NCBI GenBank assembly: GCA_015075445.1
Contig: JABTUJ010000004.1
Coordinates: 124,001-188,000 of the forward strand
Length of the DNA stretch: 64,000 nt
Source: Verrucomicrobiales bacterium
Lineage (GTDB): Bacteria > Verrucomicrobiota > Verrucomicrobiia > Limisphaerales > J093
Direction of reading: 5' to 3'
Shown here: positions 26,069-35,146 of the stretch, piece after piece
How the letters are laid out: each line of letters opens with the position of its first letter
How positions within the stretch are numbered: position 1 is the stretch's first letter
The notes under the pieces: generated by a model
Database searches by the model: none
What the model saw: only the letters and a program-made list of their open reading frames with translations
What the model was told of the DNA's origin: nothing
Made by a program: the position numbers and the translations under genes

Positions 26069-27187
26069 ATGGGCGGTTCCGGGGTGCCGGAGATCGGCGC
26101 CGGCTACCTCGAGATTTCGGAGAAAGGATTCGGATTCCTTCGCACTCCGGACAATCACTTTCATCCCAAGCCGACCGATGTGTTCGTGACGCCGGACACG
26201 ATCAAGCGCCATTTCCTGCGGGAAGGCTGCCACGTGAAGGGGGGCCTCCAGCCGCCGCACCGGGGCAGCAGCCCGCAGATGCGCGAGGTGATCGAGGTCA
26301 ACGGGATGGTGTTCCACGACTATACCAAGTCGCTGCGGTTCGAGAACCTCACGACCATCGATCCAATCGAGAAGTTCCGGCTCGAGACCTCTCCGGAGGC
26401 GATCGAGACCCGGATCATCGACCTGGTCACCCCCATCGGAAAGGGGACCCGCGGCCTGATCGTCGCGCCGCCGCGCACGGGCAAGACGACCATCCTCAAG
26501 CAGTTGGCGAATGCCGTGGCGGCGAATCACCCCGAGGTCCATGTGCTCGTCCTGCTGATCGACGAGCGGCCCGAGGAAGTCACCGACTTCCAGCGGTCGG
26601 TGAACGCCGAGGTGGTGGCCTCCTCGAACGACCAGGACCTCGAAACCCACGTCCGGCTGTCGCGCTTCATCATCGAGCGTTGCCGGCGCATGGTCGAATC
26701 CAAGAAGGACGTGTTCGTGCTGCTGGACTCCATCACCCGCGTGGCCCGCGCTTACAACAGCGTCCACGGCGGGTCAGGACGCACCATGACCGGCGGCGTG
26801 GACGCCCGCGCCCTCGAGATTCCCCGCAAGATCTTCGCCGCCGCCCGCAAGATCGAGGAGGGCGGTTCGCTGACGATCATTGCGACCGCGCTTATCGACA
26901 CCGGGTCGCGGATGGACGAACTGATCTTCCAGGAGTTCAAAGGCACGGGCAACATGGAGCTGGTGCTGGATCGCAAGCTGTCCGATCGCCGCCTGTTCCC
27001 CTCGATTGACATCCCCAAGAGCGGCACGCGGAAGGAGGAGAAGCTCTTCCCCAAACACCAGATTGACGCCGTGCGCAAGCTGCGCCGGATGATGGTGGAC
27101 CTGAATCCCATCGAGGCGATGGAGACCCTCCAGGCCGCGCTGAAGAAGTACCGGACCAACGACGAGCTGCTGCTCAAGCTGCTCTAG
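26069..27187 (+). CDS. rho: Transcription termination factor Rho
   Basis: A 372-residue hexameric RNA-dependent ATPase that ends Rho-dependent transcripts. It shows the RNA-binding cold-shock-like domain (YLEISEKGFGFLR), Walker A APPRTGKTT at residues 133-141, Walker B VFVLLDSITRVARAYN, and the Q-loop/R-loop region TGGVDARALEIPRKIFAAAR. The ATG at 26069 fits the short N-terminal form; an in-frame ATG at 25997 would add 24 unconserved residues. It is somewhat shorter than E. coli Rho (419 residues), mainly at the N-terminus. It is followed at once by a perfect palindromic repeat. Confidence 0.96.
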   Translation: MGGSGVPEIGAGYLEISEKGFGFLRTPDNHFHPKPTDVFVTPDTIKRHFLREGCHVKGGLQPPHRGSSPQMREVIEVNGMVFHDYTKSLRFENLTTIDPIEKFRLETSPEAIETRIIDLVTPIGKGTRGLIVAPPRTGKTTILKQLANAVAANHPEVHVLVLLIDERPEEVTDFQRSVNAEVVASSNDQDLETHVRLSRFIIERCRRMVESKKDVFVLLDSITRVARAYNSVHGGSGRTMTGGVDARALEIPRKIFAAARKIEEGGSLTIIATALIDTGSRMDELIFQEFKGTGNMELVLDRKLSDRRLFPSIDIPKSGTRKEEKLFPKHQIDAVRKLRRMMVDLNPIEAMETLQAALKKYRTNDELLLKLL

Positions 27188-27208
27188 CCTGGGAATCGCC
27201 TATTCGCT

Positions 27209-27278
27209 GTAGGCGCCGACGTGAGGAGGCGTCGTGGGCCAGGGGCGATCCCCTTCGCCTCCTCACGTCGGCGCCTAC
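27209..27278. repeat. Palindromic intergenic repeat (23-bp arms)
   Basis: The arm 27209-27231 is the exact complement of 27256-27278, with a 24-nt loop. The core is GCCGACGTSAGGAGGC, shared with repeats at 10523, 28867, 54114 and 54181. It begins 22 bp after the rho stop and could fold into a strong transcript hairpin. There is no T-tract, so it is not a canonical terminator. Confidence 0.9.
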
Positions 27279-27313
27279 CATCGCCAGGGGTGGGGCCGGA
27301 CCTCTGGTTCCGT

Positions 27314-28342
27314 ATGAACGTCCCTTCCCACGCCGGGCTCCAACGGCGCGCCCGTCCGCCTCTCCGGCGGATGATGGAGATCCATCAGTGCTTGGGCGCC
27401 GGCGGCTATCCGAACGCCAGCCAACTGGCGCGCGCACTTGAGGTCAGCCGGAAGTCGATCCTGCGCGACCTTGAATTCATGCGGGATCAGCTTGGCCTGC
27501 CACTCGCGTACGACGAATACCGCTACGGCTATCATTACACGCAGCCGGTGCGGGACTTCCCGATGGTCAAGATCACTGAGGGCGAGCTGTTCGCGCTCGT
27601 GGTGGCGGAGAAGGCCGTGCAGCAATACCGGGGCACCAACTTTGAGAAGCCGCTCCTGAGCGCCCTCGAGAAGCTCGCGGCTGCGTTGCCCGAGACATTT
27701 TCCCTGCACCTGGCGGATTGGGACCGGACGATCTCCTTCCGGACCAGTGCGGAGCCGCTCTTGAACCTCGAGGTTTTCGATGCGCTAGCGCGGGCCACCG
27801 CCCAGCGGCGTCAACTGGAGATCACCTATCGCAAACCGGGTCGGGCGGCCGCCGAGACGCGGGTCATCGACCCTTACCACCTCGCCAACGTCAACGGTGA
27901 ATGGTACCTCTTCGCCTTCGATCACCTGCGGCAGGACGTCCGGACCTTTGTGCCGGCGCGGATTCGCGCGTTGCGGCTGACGGGGCAGGGCTTTGAGCGG
28001 CCGACCGGGTTTTCGCTCGACGAACGGCTGCGGGGGAGCTTCGGGGTGCACTCGGCCGAGGGGCGGTTCGAGGTCGTGCTGCGCTTCTCCGCGAAGGTGG
28101 CGGACTTCATCCGGGAGAAGCGATGGCATCCGTCCCAGGGACTGCGCGAACTGCGGGCGGGCGGGGTCGAGTTACGGTTGAGGCTCTCGAGCCTGGTGGA
28201 GATTCAGCGCTGGGTGCTGGGCTGGGGAGGGGAGGTTCAGGTCTTGCGCCCGCCCGAGTTGGTCCGCGGGGTGCGCGCGGCGGCGGAGGCGATTCTCGCA
28301 ACTTCTCCGCGGGGCTGGTGTAGGAAGGGCGTGGGTCGGTGA
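27314..28342 (+). CDS. HTH/WYL-domain transcriptional regulator
   Basis: A 342-residue regulator. Residues 15-75 hold a winged helix (ARPPLRRMMEIHQCL..., NASQLARALEVSRKSILRDL) and the middle holds a WYL domain (LEITYRKPG...RVIDPYHLANVNGEWYLFAF). The C-terminal region (RFEVVLRFSAKVADFIREKR) is typical of the PafC/YafY family. WYL domains bind nucleic acid or small ligands, and such proteins often control DNA-damage or defence genes; no target is identifiable here. The ATG at 27314 was chosen because the upstream frame runs through the palindromic repeat. Confidence 0.88.
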   Translation: MNVPSHAGLQRRARPPLRRMMEIHQCLGAGGYPNASQLARALEVSRKSILRDLEFMRDQLGLPLAYDEYRYGYHYTQPVRDFPMVKITEGELFALVVAEKAVQQYRGTNFEKPLLSALEKLAAALPETFSLHLADWDRTISFRTSAEPLLNLEVFDALARATAQRRQLEITYRKPGRAAAETRVIDPYHLANVNGEWYLFAFDHLRQDVRTFVPARIRALRLTGQGFERPTGFSLDERLRGSFGVHSAEGRFEVVLRFSAKVADFIREKRWHPSQGLRELRAGGVELRLRLSSLVEIQRWVLGWGGEVQVLRPPELVRGVRAAAEAILATSPRGWCRKGVGR

Positions 28343-28473
28343 TGCGGGGGACGGGCGCAGACGTTGACAAGGCGCGGCGTGGTGCCGTAAGACAGCCTCG
28401 TCACTGCCCGGGTCCCGGTCCTCCGGCCGTGGACGTGACGGGCAGCAGGATGGCAGCAACGAAAAGGCACAAT

Positions 28474-28845
28474 ATGCGAGTGAAACCCGGCCCCGGTTCT
28501 GGCTTTACGCTGATCGAGATCATGATCGTGGTGGCCATCATCGGCCTGCTCGCGGCCATCGCGATTCCCAACTTTGCCAAGATGCGGACCAACGCGCAGC
28601 GTCAGGCCTGCATCATGAACCTCAAGGCCATTGACAGCGCGAAGGAGGCCTGGGCGACCGAGCATCGCAAGGGCAACGGCGATGCCGTGGATGAGGCCGA
28701 GGTCAACTCGAACCTCAAAGACGGTCGCGCGCCCGAATGTCCCGGCGGCGGGACCTACACCTACAATGCGGTCGGCTCGCCGCCCACCTGCAGCCAGAGC
28801 GCGGCGGGACACACGCTGGACAGCGGGGCTGGCGGGCTGCGCTAG
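28474..28845 (+). CDS. Type IV pilin-like / pseudopilin protein
   Basis: A 123-residue prepilin-like protein with leader MRVKPGPGSG, then the FTLIEIMIVVAIIGLLAAIA methylated-helix region including Glu5 after the cleavage Gly. The mature domain is short, with QACIMNLKAIDSAKEAWATE, typical of GspG-like verrucomicrobial proteins. Start 28474 is preferred for its AAAAGG at a 7-nt distance; an in-frame ATG at 28450 would lengthen the leader to 18 residues. No pilus or secretion genes adjoin. Export and assembly would need a PilD-type peptidase elsewhere. Confidence 0.85.
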   Translation: MRVKPGPGSGFTLIEIMIVVAIIGLLAAIAIPNFAKMRTNAQRQACIMNLKAIDSAKEAWATEHRKGNGDAVDEAEVNSNLKDGRAPECPGGGTYTYNAVGSPPTCSQSAAGHTLDSGAGGLR

Positions 28846-28866
28846 CCTGGAGCTTCCCTGCCCGCC

Positions 28867-28889
28867 GTAGGCGCCGACGTGAGGAGGCG
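28867..28889. repeat. Dispersed palindrome family, single arm
   Basis: Identical in sequence to the left arm of the hairpin after rho (27209-27231). It lies 21 bp after the pilin-like stop and 40 bp from the convergent mdh stop. No complementary arm follows. Confidence 0.85.
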
Positions 28890-28929
28890 CGTCTTGAGCC
28901 AGGAGGCGGAGGCCTATCCCGACAGCCTT

Positions 28930-29928
28930 CTAGCGGGGCAGGAGCTCGGCCACCAGCGCCTTCTCCTCCTTCAACTCGGCCTCGGTGGCGGCGATCTTGG
29001 CCTGGCTGAAGGGATTCACGGGCAGATCCTGCACGATCTCCCATTTCCGGCCGTCGCTGCGGACCGGATAGCTGAACATCAGGCCTTTTTCGATGCCGTA
29101 GCTGCCATCGGAGCACACGGCCACGCTGAACCAATCCCCCGTGGGGGTGGGGGTGGTGAGTTTGCGGACCGTATCCACGACCGCGTTGGCGGCAGACGCG
29201 GCGGAGCTGAGGCCGCGGGCTTCGATGATGGCTGCGCCGCGCTTCTGCACGGTGGTGAGGAAGTCCTTCTCGAGCCATTCGCGGTGCCCGATGATGTCCG
29301 GGACGGGCCGGCCGTTGATCTTGGCGTTGAAGAAATCGGGGAACATCGTGGTGCTGTGGTTGCCCCAGACGGCGAGGTTGGTGACGCCCGTGACGTCGGT
29401 GCTGGCCTTCTTGGCGAGCTGGGTCTTGGCGCGGTTCTCGTCCAGCATGGTCATGGCAAAGAACTGGTCGCGGGGAACGCCGGGGGCGTTGCTGAGGGCG
29501 ATGAGGGCGTTCGTGTTGCAGGGGTTGCCGACCACGAGGGTGCGCACGTCGGAGGCGGCGTGTTGGGCGATGGCCTGGCCCTGGCTGGTGAAGATCTTGC
29601 CGTTGATGCCCAGGAGGTCTTTCCGCTCCATGCCCGCCTTGCGCGGGACGGCCCCGACGAGCAGGGCCCAGTTGACGCCCTGGAAACCGGCATTCAGGTC
29701 GGACGTGGCGACCGTGCCTTTGAGCAGCGGGAAGGCGCAATCCTCCAGTTCCATGCACACGCCCTGGAGGGCCCGGAGGGCCTTCTCGTCCGGGATCTCG
29801 ATCAGGTGCAGGATGACCGGCTGTGTCGGGCCGAACATCGCGCCGGAAGCGATGCGGAAGAGGAGGGAATACCCGATCTGGCCGGCGGCGCCGGTGACCG
29901 CAACGCGGAGGGGTGAGGTGCTGCTCAT
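28930..29928 (-). CDS. mdh: Malate dehydrogenase
   Basis: A 332-residue NAD-dependent malate dehydrogenase of the cytosolic-type (MDH-like, LDH/MDH superfamily) clade. It oxidises malate to oxaloacetate in the TCA cycle. The nucleotide-binding loop [12 protein letters not shown] is at the N-terminus. The substrate-site residues lie in [16 protein letters not shown] and [13 protein letters not shown]. The catalytic-histidine region is [13 protein letters not shown]. The ATG at 29928 matches the family start; the frame is open 38 codons further upstream without conservation. Confidence 0.95.
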   Translation of the reverse strand: MSSTSPLRVAVTGAAGQIGYSLLFRIASGAMFGPTQPVILHLIEIPDEKALRALQGVCMELEDCAFPLLKGTVATSDLNAGFQGVNWALLVGAVPRKAGMERKDLLGINGKIFTSQGQAIAQHAASDVRTLVVGNPCNTNALIALSNAPGVPRDQFFAMTMLDENRAKTQLAKKASTDVTGVTNLAVWGNHSTTMFPDFFNAKINGRPVPDIIGHREWLEKDFLTTVQKRGAAIIEARGLSSAASAANAVVDTVRKLTTPTPTGDWFSVAVCSDGSYGIEKGLMFSYPVRSDGRKWEIVQDLPVNPFSQAKIAATEAELKEEKALVAELLPR

Positions 29929-30141
29929 GTGCGTGATCCAGTTGGAGCGCGCACTATAGGTCGAGTTAGGGACCTCGCAAGTCCGAACGGGCGATCCGAA
30001 AGTGGCGGCCGGGTCGGACCATAGCATGTGATTGCTCTGCAAGGACTAAAAGCCGTGAGGTCGGTGGCTCTGGGGCCTTGCGAGTTGATTTGCCCGCGCT
30101 TTTTGGCTCTTAACGGTCGGGGCGATGACGCCTCTCGCAGA
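29929..30141. other. Gap between mdh and the transposase remnant
   Basis: No gene is supported here. The segment contains the presumed mdh promoter region and the flank of the decayed transposase. Confidence 0.4.
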
Positions 30142-30396
30142 CAGTGTGTTCCGGAGAGCGCCTCGTGGCAGGAGGTGGACATGGCCATGGGTGATACCGT
30201 CGGTGAGGACACAGATCCCCCGGCGGGTTTTCGTTCCCCAAGGGATGCGCCGAGAGGCATTCCGTTCGCGGGCGATGTGAACGAGGAATCCCCGAGAGAG
30301 GTCAAGGTGGGTCAGGTGACATGCCGCGCCGGGGAGGAGATACCGCTTGGCTTTGGGCAAGGGCGGATTCGTGGGCGAGCGCCGTGGCTCTTGCAT
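30142..30396 (-). pseudogene. Remnant of a REP-associated (Y1/HUH) transposase
   Basis: The minus-strand peptide starting at ATG 30396 reads KRYLLPGAACHLTHLDLSRG, then FLVHIARERNASRR and, further on, GICVLTDGITHGHVHLLP. This resembles the N-terminal half of REP-associated tyrosine transposases (PGA.YHLTHR...FLF..ARDR..YR, then T.NHVHLL). The HUH motif is visible as HVH. The catalytic-Tyr helix and the whole C-terminal half are missing, and similarity stops after about 85 residues, so it is decayed. This enzyme type mobilises REP/MITE sequences such as the elements elsewhere in the window. Confidence 0.5.
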
Positions 30397-30609
30397 TGAG
30401 AAAACCGGACGCAAAAAGGCGTGCAAGCGGCTCAGAGAGTGGTCACAACCAGGCAAACCATACGGGCGCAATCAATTGGCGTGGTCCGACCCCGCGGGCA
30501 ATGACCCTGGATTTCCGGGCTGACGCGGGCAGTGTTTCCGATAGGCTCGGCGCCGTGATTCCGGTGGCGATTCATTCCCGCACAGGCCGGGCCACTGCGG
30601 GATAGTCCC
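30397..30609. other. Upstream region of the glycosyltransferase trio
   Basis: About 210 bp without a supported gene; probably holds the promoter for the three downstream glycosyltransferases, but no confident promoter was picked. Confidence 0.35.
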
Positions 30610-31422
30610 ATGGTGCCCCTGCCCATCTCGGTGTGCATGGTCTCCGGTGCGGAGGCGCATCGGATCGGCCCAGCCCTGGCCAGCGTGGCGGGGTGGACCC
30701 GGGAGTTGATCGTGGTGTTGAATGCCGACACCCAGGACGGCACCGAGCGGATGGTGCACGAGCAGGGCGGAAACGTGTTTCGTGAGCCTTGGAAGGGTTT
30801 CATCGGCCAGAAGAACTCGGCCGCCGCCAAGGCCACTGAACCGTGGGTGCTCAATGTGGATGCCGACGAGGTGGTGTCGGGTCCGCTCCGGGCGGGGATC
30901 GAAACGTTGTTTGCCGCGGCAGGCCGGAAGCCGCCGCACGCTGCGTACGAGTTTCCGCGTTGCACGCTGTACCATGGACGGTGGATCCGGCACGGCGACT
31001 GGTATCCCGACCGGGTCCGGCGTTTGTGGCGGAAGGACGCGGGACTGTGGGCGGGTGTGGACCCGCACGCGCGGCTGGAGGTGCGGGGGACGATCGGCCG
31101 GCTGCGGGGTGATTTGCTGCATTATTCGATGGAGACCTACGAGCACCAGATTGCCAAGACGATCGCCTATGCGGAGGATTTTGTGCGGCATTGCGCGGCC
31201 ACCGGGCAGCGGGTCGGCAGCGCGGATTTGTGGATCCGGCCCGCCTGGCGGTTTGTGCGCAGCTATGTGTTCCGGCTGGGGTTTCTGGACGGTTGGCAGG
31301 GCTACAGCATCGCGTGGATGACCGCCTTCTACACCTTCTTGCGCTATGCCAAGGCGCGGGCGGCCCAGGCAGGTGACGGCGGGAAACCGTCCACACCGGC
31401 GCCCGGAGGCAAGCACGCATGA
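30610..31422 (+). CDS. Family 2 glycosyltransferase (WaaE/KdtX-like)
   Basis: A 270-residue GT-A enzyme. It begins ISVCMVSGAEAHRIGPALAS, has the aspartates for nucleotide-sugar binding in VLNVDADEVVSGPL, and has LYHGRWIRHGDWYPDRVRRL, characteristic of lipopolysaccharide-core beta-1,4-glucosyltransferases of the WaaE type. A likely role is adding glucose or heptose-linked sugars to the LPS core on the cytoplasmic face. Its stop overlaps the next glycosyltransferase as ATGA, making an operon. Confidence 0.88.
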   Translation: MVPLPISVCMVSGAEAHRIGPALASVAGWTRELIVVLNADTQDGTERMVHEQGGNVFREPWKGFIGQKNSAAAKATEPWVLNVDADEVVSGPLRAGIETLFAAAGRKPPHAAYEFPRCTLYHGRWIRHGDWYPDRVRRLWRKDAGLWAGVDPHARLEVRGTIGRLRGDLLHYSMETYEHQIAKTIAYAEDFVRHCAATGQRVGSADLWIRPAWRFVRSYVFRLGFLDGWQGYSIAWMTAFYTFLRYAKARAAQAGDGGKPSTPAPGGKHA

Positions 31423-32639
31423 ACCCGGGCCAGTCAGCCATCGTGACCCGGCAGGATCCCAGCTCCGCGGGAGCTGGGCTACCCCGCCATCTGTTGATGT
31501 ACGAGCCGCGGGTGGAGGGGCACCATCCGGCCTGGTTGCGTTTTCTGACCGAAGATCTGCTGTCGGGAGGGTACCGCCTGACGTTGGCGGTGGACCGGCG
31601 CGAGCGGGCCCGGGAGATTCTGGAAGACAACCTGGGCGGACGGCTGTCGCAGGTGGGGCTCGTGTCGGCGCTGGACGATGCGGGGCGGCGGCGCGGGGGA
31701 AATTCGCTGCGGGCGGTGGCGATTTGCCTGGAGGAATCGGGCGCCGACCAGGTGTTCCTTCCGGAGTTCGACGAGATCGCGTCGGCCCTGCTTCGCCGGG
31801 CCGCGGTGGGTGGGCGGCCTGCGGCGGCGTTGCGGGGTCGGATCGGCGGGATCTACCACCGGCCACGGTTCCTGGCGGCGCCGCGCTGGTCGCCGAACCG
31901 CTGGCTGAAGCAGCGCGGCTTCGAGCGGTTGCTTACCGAGAGCTGGCTGAAGCCCCTGCTGTTCCTGGACGAGTATCTCCTGCGGGAGCTCAGCGTCCGG
32001 CATCCGGGAGCCTCGCTGGCTTTTCTGCCGAATCCGTGTCCGGCGGGCTTCCCGGGCGAGCGAGCCGGGGCGCGGCGTGAGTTGGGGTTGCCGGCGGGGC
32101 GGCACGTGTTCCTGTTCTATGGCGGCGGTTACCGGCGGAAGGGGTTGCACCTGGCGGTGGAAGCGTTCCGCGGCTTGCGCGCGGAGGAGCCGGCGTTTCT
32201 CCTCTGTGCCGGACGGCAGGATCCCGATGCGCGGACGGCGCGGGGGCTGGGGGAACTGACGCGTCAGGGTCGGGCGCGAAGCCTCAACCGCTACGTTGCG
32301 AGCGCCGAGGAAGCGGCGTGTTTCGTGGCGTGTGACTTCGTCCTGTTGCCGTACATCAACCACTTCGGGATCAGCGCGGTGCTGGCGCAGGCGGCGGCGG
32401 CCCGCAAGCCCGTCATCGCTTCTGCGGAACAACTGCTGGGTCGCGAGACGCAGGAATACGGTTTGGGGCTTCTGTTTCCGTCTGGTGACGCCGCGGCCTT
32501 GCGTGCGTGCGTGCGGGAGGCTTGGAGCCTGCCGGAGGCGCGGCGCGCCGGGCTGGTGAACGCGCTCGAGAGCTATGCGCGGAGTCACTCGCGGGCGGCC
32601 TATCGCGCGGCCGTGCTCGCCGCTCTCGCGCGACCGTGA
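31419..32639 (+). CDS. Glycosyltransferase (GT4-like)
   Basis: A 406-residue GT-B protein. It has an N-terminal acceptor half (LLMYEPRVEGHHPAWLRFLT) and a C-terminal donor half (HVFLFYGGGYRRKGLHLAVE, FVLLPYINHFGISAVLAQAA). The donor block lacks the full EX7E consensus but keeps the fold pattern. It overlaps the upstream WaaE-like gene by 4 bp, pointing to joint surface-glycan synthesis. The acceptor and sugar are unknown. Confidence 0.8.
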   Translation: MNPGQSAIVTRQDPSSAGAGLPRHLLMYEPRVEGHHPAWLRFLTEDLLSGGYRLTLAVDRRERAREILEDNLGGRLSQVGLVSALDDAGRRRGGNSLRAVAICLEESGADQVFLPEFDEIASALLRRAAVGGRPAAALRGRIGGIYHRPRFLAAPRWSPNRWLKQRGFERLLTESWLKPLLFLDEYLLRELSVRHPGASLAFLPNPCPAGFPGERAGARRELGLPAGRHVFLFYGGGYRRKGLHLAVEAFRGLRAEEPAFLLCAGRQDPDARTARGLGELTRQGRARSLNRYVASAEEAACFVACDFVLLPYINHFGISAVLAQAAAARKPVIASAEQLLGRETQEYGLGLLFPSGDAAALRACVREAWSLPEARRAGLVNALESYARSHSRAAYRAAVLAALARP

Positions 32640-32652
32640 AGGTGTGGAACGG

Positions 32653-33909
32653 ATGCCTGACACCCCCCGCAGCGGCCCCGGTGCCGAGGTGAAGGCCTCG
32701 CTCCGGGTTTTGCATCTGAACTCGCTGCTGACCGGTGGGGGCACCGATGATCAGTGTGTGAAGCTCTGCGCGCATCTTGCGGCCCTCGGGGTGCGGGTGG
32801 GGTTGGCGGGTCCGGAGGGGCGGGAATACACGCGGGTGGCCCGGGCAGCGGGTGTTCCCGTGCAGGCGACGCCGTCCGAGGGCCCGGCCAAACTGCGGTT
32901 CATTCTGAGCGCGGCACGAGCGCTTCGCGAGGAGCGCTGCGACGTGGTGCATGGTCATCACGGCCGGGATCTGTGGCCCACTGTGCTGGCGGCGCGGCTC
33001 TCAGGGGTGCGGCCGCGGGTGGTGATCACACGGCATCTGGCCAAGAGCCCGGCTTCGGGGGTCAGCCGACGGTTCCTGCTGGGCCAGGTGGACTCGATCA
33101 TCGCGGTTTCCGCCTTTGTGGCGCGGGTCTTGCGGGAGGGGCACTACGAACCGAACTCGCCGGTCGCGGAACGCCGGGCGCGTCCGCCGCTGTGCGGGGA
33201 TCACGGGAAGATCTGCGTGATTCACGGCGGCGTGGAAATGAGCCGGTTCCGACCGCGGCCGGCCGGTGCGCCGGAGGTGGATGCGTTGCGGAGCACATGG
33301 GGGTTGCGGCCAGGGGATTTCGCGTTTGGGGTCGTGGGTGGCTACGACCCGCCGCGGGGGAAGGGGCAACGCGAGTTTTTGCGGGCGGCGGCGCGGGTGT
33401 GTCGGGAGGTGCCGGCGGCGCGATTCCTGATCATCGGACGCGGCCACCTGAAGGAGCGGTTGGAGCAGGACATCGAGGAGCTCGGCCTCGCAGGGGTCGC
33501 GTGGCTGACGCCGTATTGTCGCGACATGCCGATGGCGATGAACGCGCTGGACTGTCTGGTGCACCCTCAGATCGGCACCGAAGCCTTTCCGGGGGTTGTC
33601 CTCGAAGCCCTGGCTTGCGGGCGGCGGGTCATCGCAACGGATTTGGATGGGATCCCCGAGGCGTTTGCTGCCTGTCCGGCCGGGCGCCTGATCGAGCCGG
33701 AGTCGGTCGAGGCGCTCGCGACTGGATTGCTTGAGGTGTGGCGAGAGACGCCGCCGGACCCCGCGGCTCGCGAAGCGATGCATGCCCGGGTGGCGCGGGG
33801 GTTTGACCTGCCCGTGGTAGCAGCACGCGTGTTGGCGCATTACGAGGCGTTGCTGGCCGGAGGCGGGACGAGGCGTGTCGGCTCGGTGCCTGACGGGGGG
33901 ACGCACTGA
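32653..33909 (+). CDS. Glycosyltransferase family 4
   Basis: A 418-residue GT-B enzyme with LRVLHLNSLLTGGGTDDQCV at the N-terminus, DVVHGHHGRDLWPTVLAARL, and the donor-binding region GTEAFPGVVLEALACGRRVI with a conserved EX7E arrangement. The start at 32653 follows a GAAGG-type site about 10 nt upstream and lies 13 bp after the previous stop. It is the third member of a likely LPS or capsule operon. A short, Cys/Arg-rich loop (ERRARPPLCGDHGK) interrupts the linker. Confidence 0.87.
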   Translation: MPDTPRSGPGAEVKASLRVLHLNSLLTGGGTDDQCVKLCAHLAALGVRVGLAGPEGREYTRVARAAGVPVQATPSEGPAKLRFILSAARALREERCDVVHGHHGRDLWPTVLAARLSGVRPRVVITRHLAKSPASGVSRRFLLGQVDSIIAVSAFVARVLREGHYEPNSPVAERRARPPLCGDHGKICVIHGGVEMSRFRPRPAGAPEVDALRSTWGLRPGDFAFGVVGGYDPPRGKGQREFLRAAARVCREVPAARFLIIGRGHLKERLEQDIEELGLAGVAWLTPYCRDMPMAMNALDCLVHPQIGTEAFPGVVLEALACGRRVIATDLDGIPEAFAACPAGRLIEPESVEALATGLLEVWRETPPDPAAREAMHARVARGFDLPVVAARVLAHYEALLAGGGTRRVGSVPDGGTH

Positions 33910-34044
33910 GCTGATTCCTGGGCACGCTGATTCCGACTTCGCAGGGGTGGAGCGAGGGCCGGGCGCAGTGGGGAAACGACTTGCGACCCCCGGACGGCGG
34001 CTCTAGGTTCGCGCCCTGACGCCCTGGTTGCGTCACCGCCCCGC

Positions 34045-34569
34045 ATGAAGCAGAACACGGTCCTTGGCTACGATTCCAAGATCGAAGGTGACCTGGTGGT
34101 CAGCCGCCTGGACGCCGTGATCAACTGGTTTCGGAAGCACTCCATCTGGCCGATGCCGATGGGGCTGGCGTGCTGTGCCATCGAGCTCATGGGCACGGGC
34201 GCGAGCCGCTTTGACATCTCGCGGTTTGGCATGGAGGTGATGCGGTTTTCGCCGCGCCAGTCCGACGTCATGATTGTGGCTGGGACGGTCACGTACAAGA
34301 TGGCGCTGGTCGTGAAGCGCCTCTATGAGCAGATGGCGGAGCCCAAGTGGGTGATTGCCATGGGAGCGTGCGCTTCGACCGGCGGGATGTACCGGAGCTA
34401 TGCCGTGTTGCAGGGCGTGGATCGCATCCTGCCCGTGGACCTGTACGTGGCGGGGTGCCCGCCGCGTCCGGAGGCGTTGCTGGATGCCCTGCTGAAATTG
34501 CAGGCGAAGGTCAGCCGCGAGCCGGTGGTTTCCGCCTGGAAGCGGGTGGCAGAACCGACGCGCGCATGA
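34045..34569 (+). CDS. nuoB: NADH-quinone oxidoreductase subunit B
   Basis: A 174-residue peripheral-arm subunit of complex I that carries iron-sulfur cluster N2, the last electron carrier before quinone. Cluster cysteines are visible in [10 protein letters not shown] (adjacent pair), MGACASTGG and [11 protein letters not shown]. Length and order match bacterial NuoB. It is the first nuo gene of the cluster, with no nuoA upstream: the preceding gene is a glycosyltransferase 135 bp away. Its stop overlaps nuoC as ATGA. Confidence 0.96.
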   Translation: MKQNTVLGYDSKIEGDLVVSRLDAVINWFRKHSIWPMPMGLACCAIELMGTGASRFDISRFGMEVMRFSPRQSDVMIVAGTVTYKMALVVKRLYEQMAEPKWVIAMGACASTGGMYRSYAVLQGVDRILPVDLYVAGCPPRPEALLDALLKLQAKVSREPVVSAWKRVAEPTRA

Positions 34570-35144
34570 GCCCCCGCGACCTGGTTCAGCGCCTGCGGAG
34601 CCGGTTCGGCGAGCTCGTGTCCGAGCCGGTCGAGTTTCGGGGCGAACTGACGGTGACGCTGGCCAACGCCGAGCGGATCGTCGAGGTATGCGAGTTCGCC
34701 AAAGCTTCTCTGGGTTTTGAGATGCTCCTGGATCTGTCGAGCGTGGACAACCTCGGCGAAGACCCGCGCTGGACGCTGGTGTACGAGCTTTACAGCCTCG
34801 CACAACGCGTTCATCTGCGTCTCAAGACGTCGGTCAGCGAGGAGCGATCGGAACTTCCGACGGTCAGCGGTGTCTGGCGGACGGCCGACTGGCACGAGCG
34901 GGAGATCTACGACATGATGGGCATCCGGTTCCGGGGCCATCCGGATCTGCGACGCATTCTGATGTGGGAAGGGTACCCGTATTTTCCGTTGCGCAAGGAC
35001 TTCCCCCTTGCCGGCAAACCCACGGAGTTGCCCGACGTGGCCTTCACCCAGCCGGCGCCCCTGGAAGGGGGCCCGTTCGTCACGAGGCCCGGCGGCAAGG
35101 ACACCATCGAGCGCGAGCCGCGGGTGCGGACGCCGGAGGATTGA
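34566..35144 (+). CDS. nuoC: NADH-quinone oxidoreductase subunit C
   Basis: A 192-residue 30-kDa-type subunit that packs against NuoD in the hydrophilic arm and binds no cofactor. It carries the family signature [20 protein letters not shown] and [20 protein letters not shown]. The ATG at 34566 overlaps the nuoB stop. NuoC and NuoD are separate proteins here, not the fused NuoCD of enterobacteria. nuoD begins 2 bp after its stop. Confidence 0.95.
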   Translation: MSPRDLVQRLRSRFGELVSEPVEFRGELTVTLANAERIVEVCEFAKASLGFEMLLDLSSVDNLGEDPRWTLVYELYSLAQRVHLRLKTSVSEERSELPTVSGVWRTADWHEREIYDMMGIRFRGHPDLRRILMWEGYPYFPLRKDFPLAGKPTELPDVAFTQPAPLEGGPFVTRPGGKDTIEREPRVRTPED

Positions 35145-35146
35145 CC

